Of a stretch of 64,000 nucleotides of DNA, positions 52,216-59,818 are shown piece after piece. Position 1 is the stretch's first letter; each line of letters begins with the position of its first letter. The DNA is taken from contig CABIZV010000001.1 in assembly GCA_902363335.1 (NCBI GenBank), positions 682,001 to 746,000 on the forward strand, written 5' to 3'. A program made the position numbers and the translations under genes. The notes below the pieces were generated by a model that saw nothing but the letters and a program-made list of their open reading frames with translations, did no database searches and was not told where the DNA came from. Source of the stretch: Enterobacteriaceae bacterium (lineage in GTDB: Bacteria > Pseudomonadota > Gammaproteobacteria > Enterobacterales > Enterobacteriaceae).

Positions 52216-53388
52216 ATGTTTGATTTTTCAACGGTGATTGACCGACATGGCACATGGTGCACTCAATGGGATTATGTTGCCGACCGTTTTGGCGACGCTG
52301 ACCTGCTGCCCTTTACCATCTCTGACATGGATTTCGCCACCGCGCCTTGCATTCTTGACGCCTTGAGCCAACGTCTTGCTCACGGTGTTTTCGGCTACAG
52401 CCGCTGGAAGAATGACGAGTTCCTGCCCGCCATTGTTCACTGGTACGCGCAGCGATTCCATACCTCGATTGACCCCGACAGCATTGTTTACGGCCCGTCG
52501 GTCATTTATATGGTGGCGGAAATGATCCGCCAGTGGTCTGCGCCCGGCGACGGTATAGTGGTTCACACCCCCGCCTATGACGCGTTCTTTAAGACCATTG
52601 AGGGCAATCAGCGTCAGGTCGTTGGCGTGCCGCTCAATAAACAAGACGGTCAATGGTTCTGCGATATGGCTAAGCTAGAGGACGCGCTTTCGCAACCTCA
52701 AAACCGCATCCTGCTGCTGTGTAGCCCACAAAACCCAACCGGCAAAGTGTGGACCCGCGAAGAGCTGCAAATCATGGCGGCACTGTGTGCAAAACACAAC
52801 GTGCGGGTTATTAGCGATGAAATTCATATGGATATGACGTGGTCGGGCCATAGGCATATTCCATGGTGCGATGTGGCCTTAGGGCCATGGGCGCTGTTCA
52901 CTTCCGGTTCGAAAAGCTTCAATATTCCGGCCTTCACCGGCGCTTACGGCTTAATTGCAGATGACGGCTGTCGCGATGCCTACCTTAATGCCCTGAAAGG
53001 ACGCGATGGCCTCTCATCCCCATCCGTTCCCGCACTGGTGGCCCATATCGCCGCCTATCAACACGGTGAATCCTGGCTGGACGCATTACGTCACTACTTG
53101 CAGGAAAATCTGCGCTATATCGAAAAGACGCTGAATGCCGCCTTCCCGGAACTTCAGTGGACGATGCCACAGGCTACCTATCTGGCGTGGATTGATTTAC
53201 GCCCGCTCAATATCGACGATCGCCAATTGCAGGAGGCGCTCATTAAGCAGCAAAAAGTGGCCATTATGCCGGGTTACACCTATGGGGAAGAAGGCCACGG
53301 TTTTATCCGCCTGAACGCGGGATGTCCACGCGTGAAGCTCGAATCTGGCGTCGAGCGATTGATTGCGGCGATTAACAGCCTGCGCTAA
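52216..53388 (+). CDS. malY: MalY, PLP-dependent cystathionine beta-lyase and MalT modulator
   Basis: The 390-aa fold-type I enzyme shows YGPSVIYMVAEMIRQWS, SPQNPTGKVW, SDEIHMDM and the PLP lysine in TSGSKSFNIPAF (about 233). MalY has beta-C-S lyase activity and, independently, binds the transcription activator MalT and keeps it inactive. It follows malX on the same strand behind a hairpin, and a perfect 14-bp stem terminator follows. Confidence 0.96.
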   Translation: MFDFSTVIDRHGTWCTQWDYVADRFGDADLLPFTISDMDFATAPCILDALSQRLAHGVFGYSRWKNDEFLPAIVHWYAQRFHTSIDPDSIVYGPSVIYMVAEMIRQWSAPGDGIVVHTPAYDAFFKTIEGNQRQVVGVPLNKQDGQWFCDMAKLEDALSQPQNRILLLCSPQNPTGKVWTREELQIMAALCAKHNVRVISDEIHMDMTWSGHRHIPWCDVALGPWALFTSGSKSFNIPAFTGAYGLIADDGCRDAYLNALKGRDGLSSPSVPALVAHIAAYQHGESWLDALRHYLQENLRYIEKTLNAAFPELQWTMPQATYLAWIDLRPLNIDDRQLQEALIKQQKVAIMPGYTYGEEGHGFIRLNAGCPRVKLESGVERLIAAINSLR

Positions 53389-53391
53389 ACC

Positions 53392-53425
53392 TTATTGCGC
53401 AACAAGACTATTTGTTGCGCAATAA
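53392..53425 (+). terminator. Long stem-loop after malY
   Basis: TTATTGCGCAACAA and TTGTTGCGCAATAA pair perfectly (14 bp) around GACTAT. The tail is A-rich; on RNA the lower A/U pairs may serve as the U tract. Confidence 0.75.
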
Positions 53426-53526
53426 AATCCTAACCTCTTGCATTTTCGTGATATTTTCAATACTTTTAACGACTTAATGCTCTATGGTATAATAATTTGC
53501 ACTTTAACTAAAAAATGAGTGCAACC

Positions 53527-54528
53527 ATGATTGATACTAACCTGCCTTTAACCGACGTCCACCGCCATCTCGACGGTAATATCCGTGCCCAGACAATCCT
53601 TGATCTCGGTCGCCAGTACAATCTTGCGCTCCCTGCCACCACGCTCGATACTCTGATCCCCCACGTCCAGGTCACCAGCAACGAACCCGACCTAGTCAGC
53701 TTCCTGAGTAAGCTTGATTGGGGGGTGAAAGTGCTGGCCTCGCTGGACGCCTGCCGCCGAGTGGCGTTTGAAAATATTGAAGATGCCGCCCGTAACGGCC
53801 TGCATTACGTTGAATTGCGCTTTTCACCGCGTTATATGGCAATGACTCACCAGTTGCCGGTAGACGGCGTGGTAGAAGCGGTCATTGCTGGCGTGAAAGA
53901 AGGCTGTAAAGCGTTTAATGTTGAAGCGCGACTGATTGGCATTATGAGCCGTACCTTTGGCGAAGCGGCTTGTGAAGAAGAACTGAATGCCCTTCTGGCC
54001 CATCGCGACGGCATTACCGCCCTTGACCTGGCGGGCGATGAATTAGGTTTTCCAGGACATCTGTTCCAGAACCACTTTACCCGCGCTCGGGATGCCGGTT
54101 GGCGGATTACCGTCCATGCGGGCGAAGCGGCGGGCCCGGAAAGTATCTGGCAGGCGATTCGCGATCTCGGCGCTGAGCGTATTGGTCACGGCGTCAAAGC
54201 GGTGCAAGACCCGGCACTGATGGATTTTCTGGCGGAAAAACGAATCGGGATTGAATCGTGCCTGACCTCCAACATTCAGACCAGTACCGTCGCTTCGTTG
54301 GCCCAGCATCCGCTGAAAATCTTCCTTGATCACGGTGTACTGGCGAGTCTCAACACTGACGACCCGGCGGTTCAGGGCATTGATATCCAACATGAATATC
54401 ACATTGCCGCCCCGGCTGCGGGTTTAACTCCGGCGCAAATTCGTCAGGCGCAGATTAACGGCCTGGAGATGGCGTTCCTGTCAGCCGCTGAAAAACAGGC
54501 GCTGACTGCTCGCGTGACGCGCGGATAA
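53527..54528 (+). CDS. add: Add, adenosine deaminase
   Basis: ATG 53527, with GAGTG upstream, gives 333 aa as in E. coli. The zinc ligands are visible in DVHRHLDGN (His-x-His), TVHAGEAAGP (with the catalytic Glu) and the metal Asp in SLNTDDPAVQG. ERIGHGVKA holds the active-site His. It deaminates adenosine and deoxyadenosine to inosine forms in purine salvage. Confidence 0.97.
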   Translation: MIDTNLPLTDVHRHLDGNIRAQTILDLGRQYNLALPATTLDTLIPHVQVTSNEPDLVSFLSKLDWGVKVLASLDACRRVAFENIEDAARNGLHYVELRFSPRYMAMTHQLPVDGVVEAVIAGVKEGCKAFNVEARLIGIMSRTFGEAACEEELNALLAHRDGITALDLAGDELGFPGHLFQNHFTRARDAGWRITVHAGEAAGPESIWQAIRDLGAERIGHGVKAVQDPALMDFLAEKRIGIESCLTSNIQTSTVASLAQHPLKIFLDHGVLASLNTDDPAVQGIDIQHEYHIAAPAAGLTPAQIRQAQINGLEMAFLSAAEKQALTARVTRG

Positions 54529-54575
54529 AGAGCGCTTGAGGATTCCCGGGGTCGACGCCCGGGCGAACCTTGAGC

Positions 54576-54610
54576 GTAGGCCGGATAAGGCATAGCCGCC
54601 ATCCGGCAAT
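54576..54610. repeat. REP element between add and ydgJ
   Basis: GTAGGCCGGATAAGGC then GCCGCCATCCGGC is a standard enterobacterial REP palindrome. Confidence 0.85.
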
Positions 54611-54627
54611 ACACAGAACTCTCTGAC

Positions 54628-54658
54628 GGCGAACACCCGAATGTTACAGGTGTTCGCC
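54628..54658. terminator. Hairpin between convergent add and ydgJ
   Basis: GGCGAACACC pairs perfectly with GGTGTTCGCC around 11 nt. The T tract is weak on both sides. Confidence 0.6.
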
Positions 54659-54667
54659 CTCTCTGCT

Positions 54668-55708
54668 TCACACCAGCGTTAACGTCGCACGATGTTTCGC
54701 CGACTCAATTCCTAACTCAATCAGCTCCATAATCTGAATTGCCTGGCCCGCCGGTACCGGATTATCACCGATACCGTTTAAGGCATCACGGATTCCCGCA
54801 TAGTACGCCGGATAGTTGCCCGGCAGGGTCAGCCAGCTCTCTTCGACTCGGGTTTCGCCCTCAACCGTGGTTAAGATGCCATCACGCATATCATAACCCC
54901 AATCCGCCTGCGGAAGACGCTCGCCGCTTTTCAGGCGGTCTTCCTGCGGATCCAGACCGAATTTGACGTAGCTTGCCTGCGTACCATGCACGATATAGCG
55001 TGCTGTTTCCGCCGCGGCCAATAGCGTGCCGTGCAGAACCACTCGACGTTGTGGATAGGTCAAAATGGCGTGGAAGTAATCCGTGGCCTGCGCCCCAGGA
55101 CGCATTTGCCCGAGATCAACCGACATGCTCTGCGGCAGGCCAAACAGATTAACCGCCTGATCCAGCAGATGCGGCCCTAAGTCATACCAGATGCCGCTGC
55201 CCAATCCCGGGAGCTCGCGCCAGCGGGCACGTACCTGTGGCCGGTAACGATCAAAGTGCGATTCAAAGTAGGCGACCTCGCCCAACTTACCTTCGTTAAT
55301 CAACGCCTTGACGGTCAAAAAGTCGCTATCCCAGCGGCGGTTATGGAACACCGACAGCAGTTTACCCTGCTGTTTCGCCAGCGTATCCAGCTCGCGTGCT
55401 TGTGACAGTGTCACCGTAAAGGGTTTATCGACCACCACATTCTTCCCGGCTTCCAGCGCCGCTTTCGCTAACGGAAAGTGGGTATCATTCGGCGTCGGGA
55501 TAACGATGAGATCAATATCGGGATCGGCAAACAACGTGTCAGGATTAGACACCACATTCACAGTCGGCCAGTCAGCATGGACTTTGCTGGCATCGCTACT
55601 GGAAACCACTGCCAATTCCATCCCCGGCGTACCGCTGATGAGCGGCGCATGAAAGGTCTTGCTGGCAAAGCCATAACCCACTAGTCCGACTCGGATTTGG
55701 TCACTCAT
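54668..55708 (-). CDS. ydgJ: YdgJ, Gfo/Idh/MocA-family oxidoreductase
   Basis: The 346-aa protein begins with an NAD(P) Rossmann loop (VGLVGYGFASKTFHAPL) and contains VDKPFTVTLSQA, whose Lys is the usual catalytic/binding residue. The C-terminal half is the alpha/beta substrate domain with GIWYDLGPHLLDQAV. Substrate is unknown; relatives oxidise inositols or sugars. It is convergent with add and divergent from blr. Confidence 0.94.
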   Translation of the reverse strand: MSDQIRVGLVGYGFASKTFHAPLISGTPGMELAVVSSSDASKVHADWPTVNVVSNPDTLFADPDIDLIVIPTPNDTHFPLAKAALEAGKNVVVDKPFTVTLSQARELDTLAKQQGKLLSVFHNRRWDSDFLTVKALINEGKLGEVAYFESHFDRYRPQVRARWRELPGLGSGIWYDLGPHLLDQAVNLFGLPQSMSVDLGQMRPGAQATDYFHAILTYPQRRVVLHGTLLAAAETARYIVHGTQASYVKFGLDPQEDRLKSGERLPQADWGYDMRDGILTTVEGETRVEESWLTLPGNYPAYYAGIRDALNGIGDNPVPAGQAIQIMELIELGIESAKHRATLTLV

Positions 55709-55943
55709 ATTGCAGCCTCACTTCTGATTTAAAGCGGTTGGAATGATTTTGTAATCGATTTCTTATTTGACCTTATCTCAGGAAATAGCACAACACTTTA
55801 ATAACATTGTGGCCTGGATGAGCGGGGAGTGGCGAAATAAACAGCATTTGTGGCGGCGATTTGACGGAAAACTTGCGTTGGAATTTAAGCACGCTAAGAT
55901 CTTTGTCTCGCTTTATTTTTCAATGGACTGTTTGCTGACTGTT

Positions 55944-56087
55944 ATGACTTCCGTATTAACGCGTATTGTTGAATTAATTGGTTGGGTTGTATTGGGTTTC
56001 TCTGTACTGCTTTTGTTTGTCGCGCATCACATTGATAACTACCAGTCACCGGAACCGACTGCCACGGCATCACTGCAAAAAAAGTAA
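55944..56087 (+). CDS. blr: Blr, small divisome-associated membrane protein
   Basis: The ATG at 55944 gives 47 aa; E. coli Blr has 41 and begins at the equivalent of the TRIVEL stretch, so the first residues are uncertain. One membrane helix (ELIGWVVLGFSVLLLFVAHH) is followed by IDNYQSPEP, matching E. coli IDNYQPPEQ. Blr interacts with FtsL and other division proteins and affects beta-lactam sensitivity. The frame remains open upstream to 55767, without conserved sequence. Confidence 0.85.
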   Translation: MTSVLTRIVELIGWVVLGFSVLLLFVAHHIDNYQSPEPTATASLQKK

Positions 56088-56120
56088 GATAACCGCACTA
56101 AAAAGTGATTCGGATCGCAT

Positions 56121-56153
56121 CTGTGCAACCGGTTTCTGAAACCGGTTGCACAG
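56121..56153. promoter_or_regulatory. Tandem LacI-family-like operators upstream of the GH1 gene
   Basis: Two 15-bp arms (CTGTGCAACCGGTTT and its reverse complement) flank CTG. Each arm contains AACCGGTT, so two operator-like units, TGCAACCGGTTTCT and TGAAACCGGTTGCA, overlap head to head. The second resembles the AscG-type operator TGAAACCGGTTTCA. The site is 51 bp before the GH1 start. It could also form an RNA hairpin ending blr. Confidence 0.65.
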
Positions 56154-56203
56154 ACTAACTGCTCTCTTTACACTCGTCATATCATCATGATAAGGAGTGT
56201 TAT

Positions 56204-57574
56204 ATGTCTGCGTTCCCCCAAAATTTTCTCTGGGGTGCTGCCACGGCGGCGTACCAGGTTGAAGGTGCATATAATGAAGACGGCAAGGGCCCGTCTATTT
56301 GGGATATTTTTTCTCACCAACCCGGGACAACTTACCAGGGTACTAATGGCGACGTCGCCGTCGATCACTACCATCGCGTAAAAGAAGATGTCAAATTGAT
56401 GGCCGAAATGGGGTTGCAAAGCTACCGTTTCTCTATCTCCTGGCCTCGCCTGCTGCCCAATGGGCGCGGCGAAGTGAACGAAGCCGGGCTGAAGTTTTAC
56501 AGCGATTTAATTGACGACCTTATCGCCCATAATATTGAGCCGATGATTACCCTTTATCATTGGGATCTGCCGCAGGCACTGCAAGATGAAGGCGGCTGGG
56601 AAGCACGTTCAACGGCCGAAGCTTTCGAAGAATATGCGCGACTGTGCTACGCCCGTTTTGGCTCCCGAGTGCAAAAATGGGCCACCTTCAATGAAACCAT
56701 CGTTTTTATTGGTCACGGCTATATCACCGGTAATCATCCGCCGTCGGTAAAAAATCCGGCTCGCGCAATCCAGGCCTGTCACCACGTATTTATTGCCCAC
56801 GCGCTGGCGGTGAAGGCATTCCGTGGCATGAAGATAAACGGCGAAATCGGATTTGTGAACGTCCTGCAACCGCACTCTCCTTTGACCAACAGCGCAGAAG
56901 ATATCGCCGCAAGCGACCTGGCTGACGCCATCCACACCCACTGGCTCTACGATCCGGTGTTAAAAGGCCAATACCCTGCTGAACTGCTCGCACAGTCGCA
57001 GGCACTTTGGGGCGTCCCCCGCTTTGCGCCGGGCGATGATGAACTGTTGCGCGCAAACCGTTGTGACTTTATCGGTCTCAACTATTACCGGCGTGAAACG
57101 GTCTCCGCGCAGCCACCGGCTGAAAAAGTCAGCGGCGAGCAAGGCGTTGAGGGTCTGTTCTATTTCGTGAGAAACCCGCAGAGTACTTATACCGAATGGG
57201 GTTGGGAAATCTGGCCGCAGGGGCTGACTGACGGCATCATGATGATTAAAAAACGTTACGGCGATATTCCTATTTATATCACTGAGAACGGACTGGGGGC
57301 GGTTGACCCGATAATCGATGGCGAAGTGGTGGACGATCCGCGTATTGATTTCCTGCGTATGCATATTGATGCGCTGGAAAAAGCCATCGAACTTGGTGCT
57401 GACGTTCGCGGGTATTATCCGTGGTCGTTTATCGACCTGCTAAGCTGGCTCAACGGCTACAAAAAACAGTACGGTTTTGTCTATGTTGACCATAACAAAG
57501 GCCTTGCACGTCAACGTAAGAAAAGTTTCTTCTGGTATAAAGAGGTGATCGCCAGCCGCGGCGAGAACCGTTAA
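56204..57574 (+). CDS. Glycoside hydrolase family 1, 6-phospho-beta-glycosidase
   Basis: The 456-aa TIM barrel begins FPQNFLWGAATAAYQVEGAY. The acid/base Glu is in WATFNETIVF (about 164) and the nucleophile in YITENGLGA (about 363). The phosphate-binding Ser-x6-Lys-x-Tyr motif is intact in LLSWLNGYKKQYGF, separating it from non-phosphorylated beta-glucosidases. The Trp directly after that Ser is more common in 6-phospho-beta-galactosidases than in glucosidases, so both sugars are possible. No PTS gene is next to it. GGAG precedes the ATG. E. coli K-12 has nothing between blr and cnu. Confidence 0.9.
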   Translation: MSAFPQNFLWGAATAAYQVEGAYNEDGKGPSIWDIFSHQPGTTYQGTNGDVAVDHYHRVKEDVKLMAEMGLQSYRFSISWPRLLPNGRGEVNEAGLKFYSDLIDDLIAHNIEPMITLYHWDLPQALQDEGGWEARSTAEAFEEYARLCYARFGSRVQKWATFNETIVFIGHGYITGNHPPSVKNPARAIQACHHVFIAHALAVKAFRGMKINGEIGFVNVLQPHSPLTNSAEDIAASDLADAIHTHWLYDPVLKGQYPAELLAQSQALWGVPRFAPGDDELLRANRCDFIGLNYYRRETVSAQPPAEKVSGEQGVEGLFYFVRNPQSTYTEWGWEIWPQGLTDGIMMIKKRYGDIPIYITENGLGAVDPIIDGEVVDDPRIDFLRMHIDALEKAIELGADVRGYYPWSFIDLLSWLNGYKKQYGFVYVDHNKGLARQRKKSFFWYKEVIASRGENR

Positions 57575-57586
57575 TCCTCTTCTTTT

Positions 57587-57608
57587 CAGGGCGCCGTCCG
57601 GTGCCCTG
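57587..57608 (+). terminator. Weak terminator after the GH1 gene
   Basis: CAGGGCGCC pairs with GGTGCCCTG around GTCC, with one G-T pair. No clear T run follows. Confidence 0.5.
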
Positions 57609-57847
57609 ATTGCCTAAAGCGCTCTAATTATGGTGCTAAATCAATAAGCACATTTTCTGTTATTGAAATTCATTCGTATAACCCAAATAATCTACAACAT
57701 CCTCTTGAGGTCAGACTTGCTGCTGAAGGCTCAAGAAAAATGGATAACAAAATCATAAAGACTGGAACCACCGGATTATTTTCCTCGCGTCAGCTCGGCT
57801 GTAAAACGCGATACGGTGGCTTAAACATTATAAATGGATACCCTCTA

Positions 57848-58063
57848 ATGACCGTTCTGGATTATTTATTGAAGTTTCGCAAAATCAGCTCGCTCGAGAC
57901 GCTGGAAAAACTGTATGACCACCTTAACTATTCACTGACCAATAATGAAGAAATCATCAATATGTATCGCGCTGCCGACCATCGTCGTGCAGAACTGGTC
58001 TCTGGCGGTCGGTTGTACGATGTAGGGCAAGTCCCTAAATCCGTTTGGCGTTTTGTGCAATAA
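57848..58063 (+). CDS. cnu: Cnu (YdgT), Hha-family H-NS co-regulator
   Basis: The ATG at 57848 gives 71 aa, exactly the E. coli length: MTVLDYLLKFRKISSLETLE. The conserved Hha/YmoA core DHLNYSL..MYRAADHRRAELVSGG is intact. Cnu binds H-NS and StpA and helps silence horizontally acquired genes; it also binds oriC. The frame is open 36 codons upstream but that part is not conserved. Confidence 0.95.
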   Translation: MTVLDYLLKFRKISSLETLEKLYDHLNYSLTNNEEIINMYRAADHRRAELVSGGRLYDVGQVPKSVWRFVQ

Positions 58064-58143
58064 GGGTTTTCTCCTAAGCGCCAGTTGCTTATACTCCTCG
58101 CCCTATATTTTCGCACGACTGGCGCTGATTTTCAGGAGACACC

Positions 58144-58584
58144 ATGTCAGATAATTCTGCTGAACGCATTGGCGGATGGTTGCTTGGCCCTTTGGCCTGG
58201 CTCATTGTGCAATTAATAAGCGTCACCGTGACCTTATTTAAATTCACCACCGTGCTGTTTGCGCCACAAACGCTCTCGCTGATTAAAGACCTTGGGACAA
58301 GCAACATCGTCCTGCTGGCGCTGTCGTTTATTTCATTTATCGCCATGTGGTATTACACGCTTTGGCTGACGTTCGCTTTCTTTAAACGTCGCAGTAATGT
58401 ACCGAAACATTACATTATCTGGTTGATGGTGGGTGTGATTCTGGCTGTCAAAGCCTTCGCTTTCTCACCTATTGCCGACGACCTGGCCGTGCGTCAACTG
58501 CTGTTACCGTTGCTGGCTGCTGCGCTTATCGTGCCTTACCTTAAGCGCTCATCGCGGGTAAAACGGACCTTTACGCGTACGTAA
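58144..58584 (+). CDS. ydgK: YdgK, DUF2569 inner-membrane protein
   Basis: The 146-aa protein has four hydrophobic segments and begins MSDNSAERIGGWLLGPLAWLI, the DUF2569 start. It is 10 residues longer than E. coli YdgK through its basic C-terminal tail (KRSSRVKRTFTRT). AGGAGA precedes the ATG. Function unknown. It lies 77 bp before rsxA on the same strand, with a small stem and T-run in the gap. Confidence 0.92.
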   Translation: MSDNSAERIGGWLLGPLAWLIVQLISVTVTLFKFTTVLFAPQTLSLIKDLGTSNIVLLALSFISFIAMWYYTLWLTFAFFKRRSNVPKHYIIWLMVGVILAVKAFAFSPIADDLAVRQLLLPLLAAALIVPYLKRSSRVKRTFTRT

Positions 58585-58661
58585 TAACCCCACAGTTAAC
58601 CTGTTGTCGCCTGATGCTCTTTATCAGATAATAGGCCGCTTTTTTTGTTACAGGTCGAATG

Positions 58662-59243
58662 ATGGCTGACTATTTATTGCTCTTTATCGGTACGGTTCTG
58701 GTAAACAACTTCGTTCTCGTGAAGTTCCTTGGGCTATGCCCTTTCATGGGCGTGTCCAAAAAACTGGAAACCGCCATGGGAATGGGGCTAGCCACGACGT
58801 TTGTGATGACCCTTGCCTCTATTTGCGCCTGGCTTATCGATAACTGGATCCTTATCCCGCTCGATTTAATTTATCTGCGGACGCTGGCCTTCATCCTTGT
58901 TATCGCCGTGGTTGTGCAATTTACCGAAATGGTGGTGCGTAAAACCAGTCCGGCGCTCTATCGCCTGTTGGGGATTTTCCTGCCGCTTATCACCACCAAC
59001 TGTGCCGTGTTAGGCGTGGCGCTGCTGAACATTAATCTTGGCCACAACTTCCTGCAATCGGCCCTGTACGGGTTCTCCGCCGCCGTCGGTTTCTCGCTGG
59101 TGATGGTTCTGTTCGCCTCGATTCGCGAACGCCTGGTGGTGTCCAATGTCCCCGCCCCGTTTCGTGGCAACGCCATTGCTTTGATCACCGCAGGATTAAT
59201 GTCGTTGGCCTTTATGGGCTTTAGTGGGCTGGTGAAGTTGTAA
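58662..59243 (+). CDS. rsxA: RsxA, Rnf-type membrane subunit
   Basis: The second ATG (58662) gives 193 aa as in E. coli; a tandem ATG at 58659 is equally reachable. Six membrane helices; the conserved cysteines in KFLGLCPFMGVSK and TTNCAVLGVAL bind the intramembrane iron-sulfur centre with RsxE. The Rsx complex uses ion motive force to reduce SoxR and turn off the superoxide response. First gene of rsxABCDGE; the stop overlaps rsxB. Confidence 0.96.
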   Translation: MADYLLLFIGTVLVNNFVLVKFLGLCPFMGVSKKLETAMGMGLATTFVMTLASICAWLIDNWILIPLDLIYLRTLAFILVIAVVVQFTEMVVRKTSPALYRLLGIFLPLITTNCAVLGVALLNINLGHNFLQSALYGFSAAVGFSLVMVLFASIRERLVVSNVPAPFRGNAIALITAGLMSLAFMGFSGLVKL

Positions 59244-59818
59244 TGATGACCTTCTGGATTGCTGTCGCTGCAATAAGCCTGTTGGGGCTGATTTTTGGCG
59301 TCATTCTCGGATACGCCTCACGCCGTTTTGCCGTTCGTGATGATCCGGTTGTCGAAAAAATTGATGGGCTGCTACCGCAAAGCCAATGCGGACAATGCGG
59401 CTATCCCGGCTGCCGTCCCTACGCCGAAGCCGTCAGCAACGGTGAAAAAATTAACTGCTGCGCCCCCGGTGGCGAAGCCGTCATGCTTAAAATCGCCGAA
59501 TTACTAAACGTCGATCCTCAGCCTATCGATGCGGATGAGTCCGCCGCTGAACCGGCGCGGATGCTGGCTGTAATCGATGAAGCCAACTGTATTGGCTGCA
59601 CGAAATGTATTCAGGCCTGCCCGGTTGACGCCATTGTCGGCGCAACCCGTGCGATGCATACTGTTGTGAGCGATCTCTGTACCGGCTGTAACCTCTGCGT
59701 GGCGCCATGCCCTACGCAGTGCATTGATATGCGCCCGGTAGAGACGACCACCGACAACTGGAAATGGGATTTGCAAACCATCCCGGTACGAATTATTCCT
59801 GTGGAACACCATGTTTAA
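59243..59818 (+). CDS. rsxB: RsxB, iron-sulfur subunit of the Rsx complex
   Basis: The 191-aa protein has an N-terminal membrane helix, an RnfB-type four-Cys motif (CGQCGYPGC..CC) at about 49-74, and two 4Fe-4S ferredoxin motifs, CIGCTKCIQACP and CTGCNLCVAPCP. It relays electrons between RsxC and the membrane subunits. The second position of the first motif region, INCCAPGG, has Cys-Cys where E. coli has INRCAPGG. It overlaps rsxC by 8 bp. Confidence 0.96.
   Translation: MMTFWIAVAAISLLGLIFGVILGYASRRFAVRDDPVVEKIDGLLPQSQCGQCGYPGCRPYAEAVSNGEKINCCAPGGEAVMLKIAELLNVDPQPIDADESAAEPARMLAVIDEANCIGCTKCIQACPVDAIVGATRAMHTVVSDLCTGCNLCVAPCPTQCIDMRPVETTTDNWKWDLQTIPVRIIPVEHHV

Noticed and set aside
55767..55943. 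A 106-aa version of Blr
   Set aside because: Only the last ~45 residues match the Blr family; the upstream open frame shows no conserved features and is probably leader sequence.
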